Source: Rapana venosa (taxonomy: Eukaryota > Mollusca > Gastropoda > Neogastropoda > Muricidae). From it: a DNA stretch of 64,000 bases. The notes under the pieces were generated by a model. It had not been told where the DNA came from. It did not search any database and saw nothing but the letters and a program-made list of their open reading frames with translations. Shown here in pieces: positions 30,787 through 41,807 of the stretch. The position numbers were made by a program, and so were the translations under genes. Location of the stretch: assembly GCA_028751875.1 (NCBI GenBank), contig CM054167.1, positions 19,990,059 through 20,054,058 on the forward strand, in the 5' to 3' direction. Each line of letters starts with the position of its first letter. Position 1 is the first letter of the stretch.

Positions 30787-31725
30787 AATGCAGCCTCATG
30801 TTCTTGTTCACAAAATACTTTCAAAATTTGATGTAGACTATCAACTTGTTCGTTGGCTGATGGAATTTTTAACTAACAGACCGCAGCGGGTTTTTGCCAA
30901 TAAAATATCTTCATAGGTTAGATTTACCTGTACAGGTTCTCCACAGGGATGCATCCTCTCGCCACTTCTGTACATTCTATACACAGACGATTGCAGAAGC
31001 AGCTATGAAAATTCCTTTCTTGTAAAATTTGCCGATGACAGTAATCTTTTGTCTCTCTTATTTGGATCTGTCCAAAACCATGGTCCATCCCTCACTGATT
31101 TCGTCAACTGGTGTGATGAGGCATATCTGGAGCTAAATGTTTCTAAAACTAAAGATCTTCCTATCGATTTCAGAAGATCGGGTCACACTTCTGAGCTTGT
31201 TTTCATCCATTGTCAAGAAGTTGAAAATGTTTCGAAGTACAAGTATCTGGGAACTATTTTTGATCACAAACTAAACTGGGATGCTAACAATGACGCTATT
31301 GTCAAAAAGGGACAACTTATGTATTTTCTGAGGAAGCTTAACTCATTTTTTGTTGACAAAAAGATTCTTTCTTTGTTCTACAAGTCCTACATAGAAAGTG
31401 TTCTAAGTTTTGCTTCCATCTGTTGGTACAACAACCTTAGTGTTAAAAACAAGAATAGTCTTCGGAGAATTGTTAGAATCTGCTCAAAAATAAGTGGAGA
31501 AGAACAAAGAGATCTCAAGCCGTACTTCGATCAGCAGCTTGTGCGCAAAGCGACTGCCATCTTGGCTGATCCATCACATGCTATGTCCTCGGAATTTCAG
31601 TTATTGCCTTCAGGACGCCGCTTTTGGTGCTCCAACAGTAAAACAAATAGAAAAAGAAATTCTTTTGTTCCAGTAGTCATTCGAATTCTAAATTCAAAAC
31701 AGCACTGACCAAACAGTTTTACATT
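30787..31725 (+). mobile_element. 5'-truncated CR1/Rex-like LINE
   Basis: Starts mid-RT with LVHKILSKFDVDYQLVRW and LTNRPQRVFANK (after the usual KAFD motif), then a CTGSPQGCILSPLLYILYT box near 30935-30985, KFADDSNLLSLL near 31025-31055, and an ORF to a natural stop at 31708. No 3' repeat tail was recognised; GT-rich sequence follows from 31750. Confidence 0.83.
31049..31708 (+). pseudogene. CR1/Rex-like RT thumb and C-terminus
   Basis: 219 codons open: DFVNWCDEAYLELNVSKTKD (residues 18-37), VENVSKYKYLGTIFDHKLNW (57-76), ESVLSFASICWYNNLSVKNK, LRRIVRICSKISGEEQ, and a terminal LPSGRRFWCSNSKTNRKRNS. The stop is at the place expected for the group. Upstream RT text (30787-31048) is in another frame. 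Confidence 0.83.
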
Positions 31726-31749
31726 CTCTTATATACCCCCCTGATTGTC

Positions 31750-32073
31750 AAGTACGTGTGTGCGTGTGTGTGTGGAAATGAAAATAAGTACTCCTGTATC
31801 TTGCTTTTGGCTTTCAAGAATGATTTCTAAATTGTGTGTGTGTGTGTAAGTTTCTGTCTTTACTAGACAATGGTCATTATGGTGCGCAGGTGCACGTGTG
31901 TGTGTATGTGTGATAAAACTGTGATCATATATTGGTGTGTGTGTGTGTGTGTGTATGGCTGTGCGCGTGTGTGTGAGTGCGCACGAGCGTGCACGCGTTA
32001 AAAAAAGTTTATATCTTTTCCAATCAATGGTTTTTACAACATTGTATTCCTACATTGGTGTGTGTGTGCGTTC

Positions 32074-32130
<57 letters not shown>

Positions 32131-32133
32131 CGG

Positions 32134-32164
<31 letters not shown>

Positions 32165-32200
32165 ATGCGGTGCGTGTGTGTGCGCGCACCTGGGTTTGTG
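31750..32200. repeat. GT-rich microsatellite cluster
   Basis: Several (GT)n tracts with GCGC interruptions, the longest about 32060-32127. Cys/Val-rich open frames here come from the repeat. Confidence 0.9.
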
Positions 32201-32999
32201 TATGATAATCTTTTAAAGCTATCTTGGAATGTTTACAACAATCTGAAATGTATTTTTCTTGTGTCTTGTGAGATAATTATAGGTATCAATGTGCCTGACA
32301 GTATTACCCTTCATGGGGTGATTTAAGTGTTTTTGACTTAGCAATTCCCAAGTCAAAATAGGCTAGGTTAGGATACGATCACAGAATTACACATATAGAG
32401 GATTAAAGAATGAATCACGTCATGTCATCGGAGAACCTAATGCCTTGAGCACCATACAAATTCAACCCTTTATGCTCTCCGTACAAACAACACATCGTTA
32501 TCTGTCTGATATTACTTCCAACTGTTTTGGGCAACTCATTGGCGGGCGCCTCCACGGACCGATCCCCAAAAATACGAACTCCCGTTTAAAACGTAGGTGT
32601 GCATGCAGGGTGACAAAAGCAGCGCCGCGCGAAACACACACACGACAACACACACACAAAAAGCAACAAACAAAAAAGGTAATCCATCTACACAAAAACA
32701 AAAATTTCATAAAATGCATACTCAGCATGCACAGCACACATACATACATAATATAAAAATATAAAAATAATATATAAATATTAAATATATATATAAAATA
32801 AATAAAAATATATTTTATAAAAAAACATGCTACACAATCTTCCCTACACCCACGCCGCAAAAACACTTTAAACGAAACACCCCAAACACACTACTATGCA
32901 TCTCCCCCCCCCCCCCCCCCACACAACACACACCCCAAAACCCACACCACACACACACCACACACAAAGGAACTTCTCAAAAAAAAGCTGCATAAAAAG
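32201..32999. other. No gene; AT- and AC-rich
   Basis: Contains a TATATAAATA-rich stretch (about 32750-32830), a C run (about 32907-32921) and CA-rich sequence. No domain recognised. Confidence 0.6.
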
Positions 33000-33775
33000 G
33001 AGCGGACAGCATGCCCCTCAATGCCCCCGCTCTAGGGAAGGTCTGTAACTGTTTTCTTTGCCCATAACGGGAAATCGGGCGTTCAACTCGGGGGCCTGGT
33101 AAAAACAAAACCAAAAATCCTGTTTGGTTTTTATTTAAAAACGCCTAGCCCTCGTTTTCTACACGCAATGAAAACGCCCCCCAAAATAAGGGCAGTAAAA
33201 AGGGTAAAACAGAAATTAAAACGTACAGTCGAACGTAACCACAAAACGTGTACGCCTCTTCCAAATTTTTTCCCGGAAATCTGTTTTTTTTTTTTCCCAG
33301 TCTCACAAAACTTTTTAATAAAAGGAATTGTCAGATTCAGGAATTTTTTTGTCTTGCATTTTTGCCATCGTGCATTGGCGCCCATCTGGTAAAAAAAAAA
33401 AGGGGGTTTGTTATTTTTTGGTGGTGGGGGGTTTTTTTTTTGGGGGGGTGGGGTCCCAAAAAATTTTCCACACCCAGGGAGATTCTTGTCTGGGGTGAGC
33501 CATCACTTTGGGCAAGCCATTTTACTTCAATCCCTACCCTTTGCGTGGGAAAAGGGCCCTTTTTTCTGTAAAATAGCACTGCACACAAGGCAGGGCAACT
33601 TTTGGGCTGCAGGGTAGGCCAGTGGGGTGCAGGGCGATGAGTAACTAACCGAATTTTAGGTTCCCTTAACATTTGGGGAGTGGAATAGTTTTTTAAAAAC
33701 CTTGTATCAGCTCAACTCCTGAAAATGAAAAATGGCGGGGAGGGGGAAAGGCGGGTTAATAAATGGCGCGGCGCA

Positions 33776-33809
<34 letters not shown>

Positions 33810-36654
33810 GATTTTGGGGATGTTTAAAAAACTGTAAACCCCCAACCCCCAGTTCTTACACTTTACACCTAAATCCAATCCAAAAAATTTTTCTCTTTTC
33901 CATTTTAAAAATCTTTACCCCCGCCTTCAAAACCTTCCCTGACATTTCCTTTAAAATTTTTTTTGCCTCCTTCAACATTTCACTTTTTTGTTCAACGTGC
34001 CCTTTTTCCCGCCCCAAAGGTAAAACTAACCTTTTGAAATTACCTTTTAAAAAACATTATCCAAAAATTTAAAAAAACCCGGAAAAACCACAGGGTCCCT
34101 GAACCCAAAATAAAACTGGGAAAAACCCCAAAACCCCCGGAATAAAACCCTCCCCCCCCCCCCCGGGGGTTTCCACCCATAAAAAAACACCGAACTTCTC
34201 TTTTCTTTTTTTCACTCCCCTTCCACATATCTTGAATCTGTAGACTAACCCCCCAACCACACCTGGCCACTCTATTATTTCTCGTCCTTTTCCCCCCTCC
34301 ACCCCCCAAGCCCACCTCCCCTAGAAAAAACCTCTCTTCCTTTTTTCCATAAGAGTTTTTTTCAGTCCCCCCTTCCGATACTAAGCCTCTCCTCCCAGAA
34401 ACATCATTCCTCGGGTGACTTTTAACTTTCCTTTTTTAACCATCCTTCCTTCTTTATTCAAACGCTGTCTCTTTTTTGTCGAACCACCTCCCCCTCCCCC
34501 TTAAAACAAAGCAACACACAGATCAAGGGAAAAAATATTTTAAGACTGGTAAAAAATTACTGAAATGTTTTTCCCCAAGATCAGATCACATCGTAACTAT
34601 CACTATAAACACTTTCCCCGATCAATTTTTCCCGTTCTTTCCCCTCTCTAATATTGCAACCTTTTCAGAAAGAAAAAAAGTAAATGTTTTAAACCCGTCG
34701 CCACCTAAAAAGGCCAAAGAAATTTTAACTTTTTTTTTCTTCAAAAAAAGCTGCTGAACGCCCCAAAAAAAAACCCCTGACCAACAAAAATAACCCCTTC
34801 AAAAACCCAAAACAAAAAATGATGTTCCGCCAAATGCTTTATGAGCAGCACCTCCCACTGACCGCTCCTGCCTGCTAGGCCAGTCACCATGTACACTCAG
34901 ACAACCTGTCGCAAAGCGCAAACGCAGGGAACTAAGCAGCGTGGCGAAAACAAAAAAGGAAAAATTAAAAAACGCTCTTTCGAAAAAAATAAAAAAAGTC
35001 AAATCTTTAATCCTTTAGAAAAAAAACAGATTACTCTTCCAAGTTCTTGATCCACGTCTTAAATCCTCTTTCCCCCACATCTACCTTCTGGATCTGTGAA
35101 GCAACCCCTGCCTTCCATCCACAAACCCCCTGAACTTCCTTCCCATATTTTCTGCATCTTTTCGAAAAATCATAACATCGCTCCAAACGGATCAAATCCT
35201 TTCCAGCCGCACTTCCGACCCAATTCTCTGGGACTCCTCCCTTTTCTTCACCGACAAGGAGAAAGAAAACATGAAATTCTGAAAGAAAAGACAAAAATCA
35301 GTGACTTACCCATACCTGTTCCTCTTTTTCCACATGCCTACCACAACTCAACCCATATCACGAAAATAAAAACTCACTCTTTTTTCAGGAAATGTTTTCC
35401 CTCACTCTCAAAACTGTATAGCCACCTCTAAATCAAAAAGCATACCTTAACCCTAACATTCTGAAGAAAAATAGACCTTTTCCAAAACACCTTTTTTTTC
35501 AAAAGCCTTGAAAAATTTCCAAACCCGCTCAAACCCCACCTTCTCCCAACAATCTTCTTCCTTAGTTTCAGCTGCCTATCGCCTCAAAACCACAAAAAAA
35601 CTGAACCACCCAGTTCACACTTTAAACAGGGGTTCCTCCCGACCAGGGAAAAAAACCTCTTTCACTCTACTCGACTTATCAGCAGCCTTTGATACAAGAC
35701 CACCCAATTTTTCCTCCCGCTTCAAAACACTTTTGTTTAAATCCACCCCACCTGGTTTATTTTTTAAACCCACTGCCGATTCCCGACAGTTGCAGGTTTG
35801 GCACAACTTTGGGGTTCTTTTCCTATCTTTTTTCTTTCTGCTGCTAATGGAAATCGTATGGAGGGGATGAAGTTCACTTGGATATTCAAAGCTATTCTGC
35901 AACCAACCCAAGGGTGATCAGGGGACATTGTCCAAAACTGTTCAAAAAAAGTATTTACAATCAAAAGGTCCTGGGAACATTTTGAAATTTTTGGGAAAAA
36001 GGGAATGACTGACACATAGCCCACCCAACAGGTTGTTAGCACAAATACATAATTTTGGGTGGGTTTACTAGGGTCCATCACTAAATATTTTTTTGGCTTT
36101 TACAGTAAATATGCGATGGGCCATCGATTCCACCACGCAATCCATCTTCAATCACTGGACATTGGCATCAACATAAATCGACTTTAAACCCCGTAAACTT
36201 TTAGGGGCATCCCACTCATGCCCGGACAAAAAGAATGGGGAAAGGATTCAGACTATAATGTTTTTGCATGTTTTTCTGTAGTTCCAAAGGGCACTGCTAA
36301 CAAACAAACGTCACCATTAAAAATGGTCATGGAAACTCCCTGGCCCTTTCACTCAACTTTTCCCCAAACTGCTTTGCGTGTTGGGATCAAAAATCTAATT
36401 CTTTACCTTTAGACTACTGAAAATGCACCTTAAGTTTGGTAGGCTCCCTTTTCAAACCTATTCCAACTGTTCAATACTCAAAGGGTAAAAGCTTTTTCAC
36501 ACTAAAGGGTGCAGATCAAAGTTCTTTTTTTTTAATAGGACAACTGCCAGTGAGCAGCCAAGGATTCGAATGTACCCCTTGTTTTAAAAAATTTTTTTAT
36601 ATTTTTTCTTTTTTTCCAGGGAAAAAGGGAAAAAGCACTCTGTGCATTTTTACA
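33000..36654. other. Low-quality region with LINE scraps
   Basis: Homopolymer runs, including a G run at about 33779-33808, and constantly shifting frames suggest poor consensus. Recognisable content is limited to the L2-like scrap at 35490-35800. No host gene is supported. Confidence 0.6.
35490..35800 (+). mobile_element. L2/CR1-like RT scrap
   Basis: The frame includes SAAYRLKTTKKLNHPVHTLN and FTLLDLSAAFDTRPPNFSSR, matching the motif A region of the LINE at 18377. Small indels and doubled homopolymers obscure it. Confidence 0.65.
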
Positions 36655-36830
36655 TCCTCCACCGTATTTAAAGCGGGGTTTTTTAATGTTTCACTGTTTT
36701 CCCACCGGCACACAATGGCCTACTCTTTCGAAAAGCGAAACAGGATTTAACGTGTGCACAAGATGTTCTGCGTGCGTTCGCACACGGGGCCTCGGTTTAT
36801 AGTCTCATCCGAAGGACTTTGACTTTTACC
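36655..36830 (-). mobile_element. SINE body fragment
   Basis: CCACCGGCACACAATGGCCT, AGATGTTCTGCGTGCGTTCG and CTCATCCGAAGGACTTTGAC match the SINE at 27395. The head is missing. Its truncated head side directly adjoins the polymerase remnant at 36840. Confidence 0.8.
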
Positions 36831-36839
36831 CATCATGTG

Positions 36840-38425
36840 TTGAGCTGAATCATAGAAGGCTAATTGATAGAGTGAACATCATGTACTTTTCTGAAGACTT
36901 GGCTATGCAACTGACCTTTTAAAATTCATCAGTTACAGTTTGTAAAATAAGGTTGGAATCATACCCACGTAAGTTATGGAAGAAGATGGGTAATTTCCAA
37001 GTCTTTGAATCAACGTAAGCTGCAGATTACAGTTAGAATGTGCTGCTCCCCTAAACTTACCGCTGATATGATCATGATCTCTTACAGTTAGATTGTCTTC
37101 TGTGTTTTCTAATGTATGGCCACAGATCCAACAACATGTTGCTGAATTATACTGTTCTTGATCTTCAGGAATCATTATAAGTTCAGAAAGGTTGAGCCAA
37201 TTTGATAACTCAGTACGGGCTAGTTTTCTTTGTTCTAAGAAGCGTTTTACTGCATCAGGCCCTCTATAATGACATGGCATTGTGTGTTCACCATCAGACC
37301 TAACAATAATGAATGCGTATGAACAGATTTAATGATTATTGACTACAACAGTTCTAGGTAATGTTTTTGGCTTAGGTCCTTGGTATGGCACTATAATAGA
37401 TTCGAAGTCAGCATAAACAACGTAGGATTGGTCTGTAAATTTTTCCAGTTCTTAAAGCTTGCTGTGCTACCAGGTTTTGGAGTAATAAGTTTTGTAATGC
37501 AGTCAGTAGAGCTCTTACAATGTTCTTTTTGTTTAAGTGCAGCTTCAATAGACGGAATTCTTACTAAACATCTTCTACAGAACTCTTGTTTTTTATGATT
37601 TGCTGTTGTGTGTTTTTAGCAGTCTACTCATTGTGCAAATTAAAGTATAATGCTATTTTGTACCATCTGTCACTAAAAGTAAGTTGACGTGTTTGGCATC
37701 TGGCTCTTTTATGGTTGGTGACTCGTTGGATATTCTAAGTGGTAAAAGATTGTCTTCTTCAGACCATGTATATACGTTTACAGTGATTGGTTTGTTCTGG
37801 AATTCAAAATGTCCGATTTTGTCTATTCCGACTGGAAAGTCAATTCCATTAAAGTCAAGTTCAGGCTTGTATGGTTCATAGTTGGAGACTCTCTCAGCAT
37901 TCTTTTGAGTATGATGTAACTTTGCTAGAATACACCACATAAAACATTTATCATCTGAATTCTTAACGTTTAAGACTGCTCGTTTTAAAACCAGTTCTCT
38001 GGGCAAAGGAATGTAAAACTTACCAACAAATGGAGAAAACTTAGTCTGCTTTAATTCGATCTGCAATAGTTTACCTTCTGACCAACCAGAACCTCTTAAT
38101 TTTGCTTCTTCTGAAGCCTGTTAAACTGGCCAACCATTTCATCGGCCCAGCTAGCAGTGAAATCATTGTAAGAATAAACAGCTTGCTGCTTAGTTGACAC
38201 CCATACTTGTATGGTTTTATCTGACACAGTAGTATATTCGATGTACACAGCTATTTGCACTTTAACTGGAGGCTCTATAGTGAGCTTGTCTAGTATTTGG
38301 GCAATAGCATGTCTAATGCTTGTACTGGTGTTAGTGTCATCAATTATTTCTAAGTCAGTCTCTTGAAATACGCTGGACATTTTACTTTTACCAACCCTAG
38401 CATTCTTGAATAATTCAACTGCCAT
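36840..38425 (-). pseudogene. Protein-primed-type DNA polymerase B, N-terminal part
   Basis: At least three frames on the minus strand make up one N-terminal region: 38425-38096, 38066-37653 and 37620-36840. Visible: an N-terminal domain, then ending SGWSEGKLL; a central region with VLNVKNSDDKCFMWCIL and HVNLLLVTDG; a C-x2-C...H-C cluster (EFCRRCL); an exonuclease-type YADFES motif (about 37425-37405); and an endonuclease VII-like cluster CWICG...RDHDHISGKFRGAAHSN (about 37140-37030). Further exonuclease text reaches about 36850, where a SINE fragment begins. The catalytic polymerase domain is absent. Frameshifts occur near 38090, 37430, 37310 and 36990. The intact enzyme would replicate the element's linear DNA. 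Confidence 0.72.
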
Positions 38426-38600
38426 GTTGAGTTTCTTTTTCTAACTCAAATATTTATTTAAATTAATAATTAATTGGGGTTTTTTTAAATCATAATCCAC
38501 AGTGTTTTTACGTTTAGAATTATAACTTACTGCAAATACATGATTATTCCACATTACTATTAGGTCTTTAGAACAGTGTTTAAATTGTCGTTTCTTTGTT

Positions 38601-39122
38601 TTAGGTATTCCTTTTTTTTATTGACTCCAAATCTGGTTGTTGAGAAAAAGTGGCTCGAGACGTTTTTTGCATCTCAAACTTTTGCGGTTTATAATCATCA
38701 TAGTCTGCTTGCAAACGATTGAATTCTTCATCTGTAATCTTAGAGTCTGCTAAGGCCTTGCTTATTATTAATCTGAATGAACTAAGTTTAGCAGTTGCTA
38801 ACTGAACCATAGCTGTGTGCTTTTGTAGCTTTGCAAAGCCTACTGAAACAGCACCAAGCAAAACAGCTGCTGGACTCCCAATGCCTGTTGCTAAAAGTCC
38901 TACACTTGTTCCTGATGTCAGTCCAGCAGCAGTCGCTGCTCGGCTGTTAATGTATATTAACGCATTAAAAACAGAAGAGTATGTTCGTTTGGTTTTGTTG
39001 GATTTTGCTAGGTCTTGCTCCAGTTCACGATGTATTTGGGTAATGTTGGACAGCCTGAAGGATTGTGCACTGTCAGGTGGCTCTTCTTTTGGTAGTTTTG
39101 GATAAACAGTAGCATGAGACAT
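38601..39122 (-). CDS. Small membrane-type protein of the island
   Basis: 173 codons, intact. N-terminus SHATVYPKLPKEEPPD is proline-rich, followed by a helical segment (ELEQDLAKSNKTKR), then a long Ala/Gly hydrophobic stretch (residues about 60-100, with TGIGSPAAVLLGAVSVGF) that could span or insert in a membrane as a hairpin, then a charged C-terminus with SKALADSKITDEEFNRL. From memory, similar proteins accompany the same polymerases in aquatic invertebrate elements; the function is unknown, perhaps a minor virion or membrane protein. It is the best-preserved gene of the island and lies between the polymerase and the 39300 gene. Confidence 0.6.
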   Translation of the reverse strand: MSHATVYPKLPKEEPPDSAQSFRLSNITQIHRELEQDLAKSNKTKRTYSSVFNALIYINSRAATAAGLTSGTSVGLLATGIGSPAAVLLGAVSVGFAKLQKHTAMVQLATAKLSSFRLIISKALADSKITDEEFNRLQADYDDYKPQKFEMQKTSRATFSQQPDLESIKKRNT

Positions 39123-39299
39123 TAAAAAAAAAATTACTTTAATTTTATGTGGTTATTTCAGTTAGAATGCCTTCAGTTAGAATACTTTCAGTATAGTAGA
39201 ATCCAGTAAGGTCTAAATGAGTACGGTTAATATATGTTAATTCGGTTAGAATACTCTGTTAATTGTTTAGGATTACCTTATCGCTGGAAGAGAAAGCCT

Positions 39300-39986
39300 T
39301 TATTTCATTACTGTTGTTTTGAACAGTACAATTATTCTTAATGTTTCAACGCCTAAATTTTGCCAAGCAATTCTACTTCCTTTTATTAGATTATCACTAA
39401 CACCTACAACTCCATCATCATCAATAACATCACGTTGTATAGAAATGTCAAATATCATAGTGAACTTGTTCCGTAAAGGCATTTCAGGCATAAACTGCAC
39501 TTTAGTGGTGGCGTTTTTAGTCACAGAGTCTTTTCTGTGTAGAAGGTACTGCCTCTTTTTAAAGAGGATGATTTCGACTTCACGTTTGCTGTTGTTCTCA
39601 GGCATAAGACTAATATGCATTGGTCCAGCATTAAATGCGTTCCTGAAATATCTTCCTTTGTCAAAGAAAGTGTATAGACTTATAAATTCAAATTTGATTT
39701 CCCAGTCGATGAACGAGGTAAGGTACCATTTGTTTTCTTTTCGAATGAGCTTAAATTCCAAGTCATCAATGTTTTCTACTTCTACATTAAGTTCTAGCTT
39801 AGGATTCTTCTTGCCTTCACCTATCTCTCTGCGTTTATAGTAACCATCATCAGTGTATTCAAATCCATAAACTTCACCAATCTCTCCATTTAGATCAAAG
39901 TCTTGTGTATCTGCTAGATCTTTAAGTTAAAAAGTAATACATCTAACAGGTGCAGGCACAACTGACTGTTCTGGTCCAGGTGACAT
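39300..39986 (-). pseudogene. Hypothetical island protein, about 230 residues
   Basis: From a Met at 39986 (MSPGPEQSVVPAPVRC) the frame meets one in-frame stop after about 20 codons, then continues open to 39300. Later text is beta-rich in character (ENKWYLTSFIDWEIKFEF, VQFMPEMPLRNKFTMIFD) with no recognised motif. The AT content and strand match its neighbours. It could be a structural protein, but that is a guess from context. The stop may be a sequencing error. Confidence 0.5.
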
Positions 39987-40009
39987 TGGGTTTTTTTACA
40001 TGGCTTATT

Positions 40010-40248
40010 TTATTTAATTTCTAAAATAACATAAAAGTCATCCCATATCACACCTTTAATTTTTTGATCTGTGATTCTTAGACTTAGTCTTTCATGATGA
40101 CCACAAACTAATGGCTTAAATTGTAAGTTAGAAAATGTCTGAATCTTATGATCACAGTATGCAGTATTACCTGCTGGAATAACTCTCAGAGCAGTTGACA
40201 GTCGACCGTTCAACAAGTTTTCATTAATGTTTAGTTGGTCTAGGTGAA
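40010..40248 (-). pseudogene. C-terminal piece of a virion-like protein
   Basis: About 75 codons in frame to a stop at 40010: GRLSTALRVIPAGNTAYCDH, FSNLQFKPLVCGHHERLSL and RITDQKIKGVIWDDFYVILE. The text looks like a beta-sandwich C-terminus and, from memory, resembles a protein encoded with such polymerases. The N-terminal part is gone: the frame runs into the RTE patch at 40249. Confidence 0.5.
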
Positions 40249-40593
40249 CAAGAGGATGTATGACGCCGTGTGGTGAAAGCCGTGAGTCTACCGAAGCCAC
40301 AAGACCGATCCTCCTTTTATCGACCAGGACCATCAACGTCGGAACATGGAATGTGAGGACCATGTATGAGATGGGAAAAACAGCACAACAAGCAGCAGAG
40401 AGGCCCCCAAGAGACACCAACAGAAGGAATGGATATCGGCAGTCACAATGGGCAAGATTGAATAGAGAAAGCAGAAGAAAGCAGCAGTAAACAACAACCA
40501 GACAAGAGCAGCAAAGGCCAAGACACAAGCCCACTTCACAGAAGCCAACAGAGAAGTCAAGAGGAGCGCAAGAACAGACAAGCGCAAGTACAT
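40249..40593 (+). mobile_element. Internally deleted RTE patch
   Basis: Bases 40249-40410 match the 5' part of the RTE at 41796-41950 and bases 40411-40593 match 42842-43027 of the same element, so about 890 bases of it are missing at a join near 40410. There is no 3' end, tail or TSD. It replaces the sequence between two island genes. Confidence 0.85.
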
Positions 40594-41569
40594 TGACATT
40601 GGTGGTGTTGGTAACGTGTGTGAACCGCCAGTTAAGCCATACACTAAAGTACTTAGAGCAAAACCTATTGCTGTTAAAATGCTTGCTATTGTGATTCCTT
40701 GTTTTCTAAATAATGTTCCTATGCGTTCAGCTAGAGTTGTGTTTTCATATAAGATTCTTTTAATGGTCTCTTATTCTGTTCACTTGGGTCCATAACTGTT
40801 CATGATTTGCAGACAGTGCATCTAATCTTGTGGCTCTCTCTTGATCAAGATCTATCAGTCTCTGTTGTATTCTGTTTTTGGTGTCTCGACCTAAGTTGAG
40901 GTCGTCTGCATCAGCAAAGCTTTTGTTTTTCTCGGTTTATGTGTTCATCTAGCTCACCTAGTTTAGAAAGACTGTTTGTTAATTCTCCTCTGATGGTTCG
41001 TAGAGATTCATTGAGGGCTGCTATTTCTCTCATCAGCAGTGGTGGATCACGCATTGTTTTCAATGCTGTTTCTTCTATATCTTCATTAAAACTTGTTTCT
41101 CTTTCTTGAATTAATTTGTCTGCTGTTCTGCTTAGCTCTTGAAGAGGAATACACTGAACTTGTCTGTCTGTTGGCAGTTCATGTAATGTGCTTTGAAGAG
41201 TGGTAATGGCATCTTCTCTTAATTATGAAGTTGTAACAATGTTATATCGCCTTTGATCACTAACACTCAGCCTGTTCCTAATTGTACTTGGTTTTAAAAA
41301 CTTTGAGGGGTCTGGCATAGTAGTTAGCTACACCAAATGTCCTTTATCATTTCTTACAAACAAGTGATTGTCTGCATCTAATTCAAGTCATTAGGATCAA
41401 GTACTTCAGGTGGATCTTATCCTATACTGTTATAAAATGATCTTACTTAAGATTCTGTCAGTTCACGCAGTATTGACTGTGTACGAACTGTTTGTAAAGG
41501 GACAGATTTGCTCATATCATCACCAGGGTCAAAAACATAATAATCTTCATCTATGCCTCCTGTTGCCAT
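40594..41569 (-). pseudogene. Coiled-coil membrane protein of the island
   Basis: Starts with ATG at 41569 (MATGGIDEDYYVFDPGDD). After several stops and frame changes the text is a long charged coiled coil (LREDAITTLQSTLHELP, LMREIAALNESLRTIRGEL, LSKLGELDEHINREK), then RILYENTTLAERIGTLFRKQ and a hydrophobic segment GITIASILTAIGFALSTLVY near the C-terminus (about 40690-40630), which looks like one membrane span. The frame is cut by the RTE patch. A coiled coil followed by a span would suit a virion membrane protein; this is inference. Confidence 0.5.
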
Positions 41570-41807
41570 GTATTTCAATAATTAATTTTAAATCTTAGAT
41601 ATAAAAAAGATGGCACAATCATATGGAACAATACTTAATCCGTACAAACTCTGCCATGGCCGATCCCAAGCCCGGATGAGAAAGGAGGAGAGTTGGGCGT
41701 GAGGCTAGCAACCCCACCCCGTAAAAACAAAGCTTGCTACAGAAACGCCAACAACCGACCAAGAGACTACTTTCCTGGGAGAGGAAGGGTCCTCGCCAAG
41801 AGGATGT

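Larger units (their letters stand above)
36840..41640 (-). mobile_element. Polinton/adintovirus-like element remnant
   Basis: An AT-rich island with compact minus-strand genes and no LINE text except one patch: coiled-coil/membrane protein (41569-40594), C-terminal piece of a virion-like protein (40248-40010), a protein of about 230 residues (39986-39300), a 173-residue membrane-type protein (39122-38601) and the N-terminal part of a family B DNA polymerase (38425-36840). The polymerase domain, integrase, packaging ATPase, protease and major capsid genes and the terminal repeats are not visible, so this is a fragment. Assignment rests on the polymerase features and general gene style. Confidence 0.65.

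Noticed and set aside
31937..32326. Cys/Val-rich protein
   Set aside because: The frame is a (GT)n microsatellite; no codon-level constraint or domain.
40010..40534. A single 174-codon minus-strand protein
   Set aside because: The upstream half is the antisense of the RTE patch; only the last 75 or so codons belong to the island.
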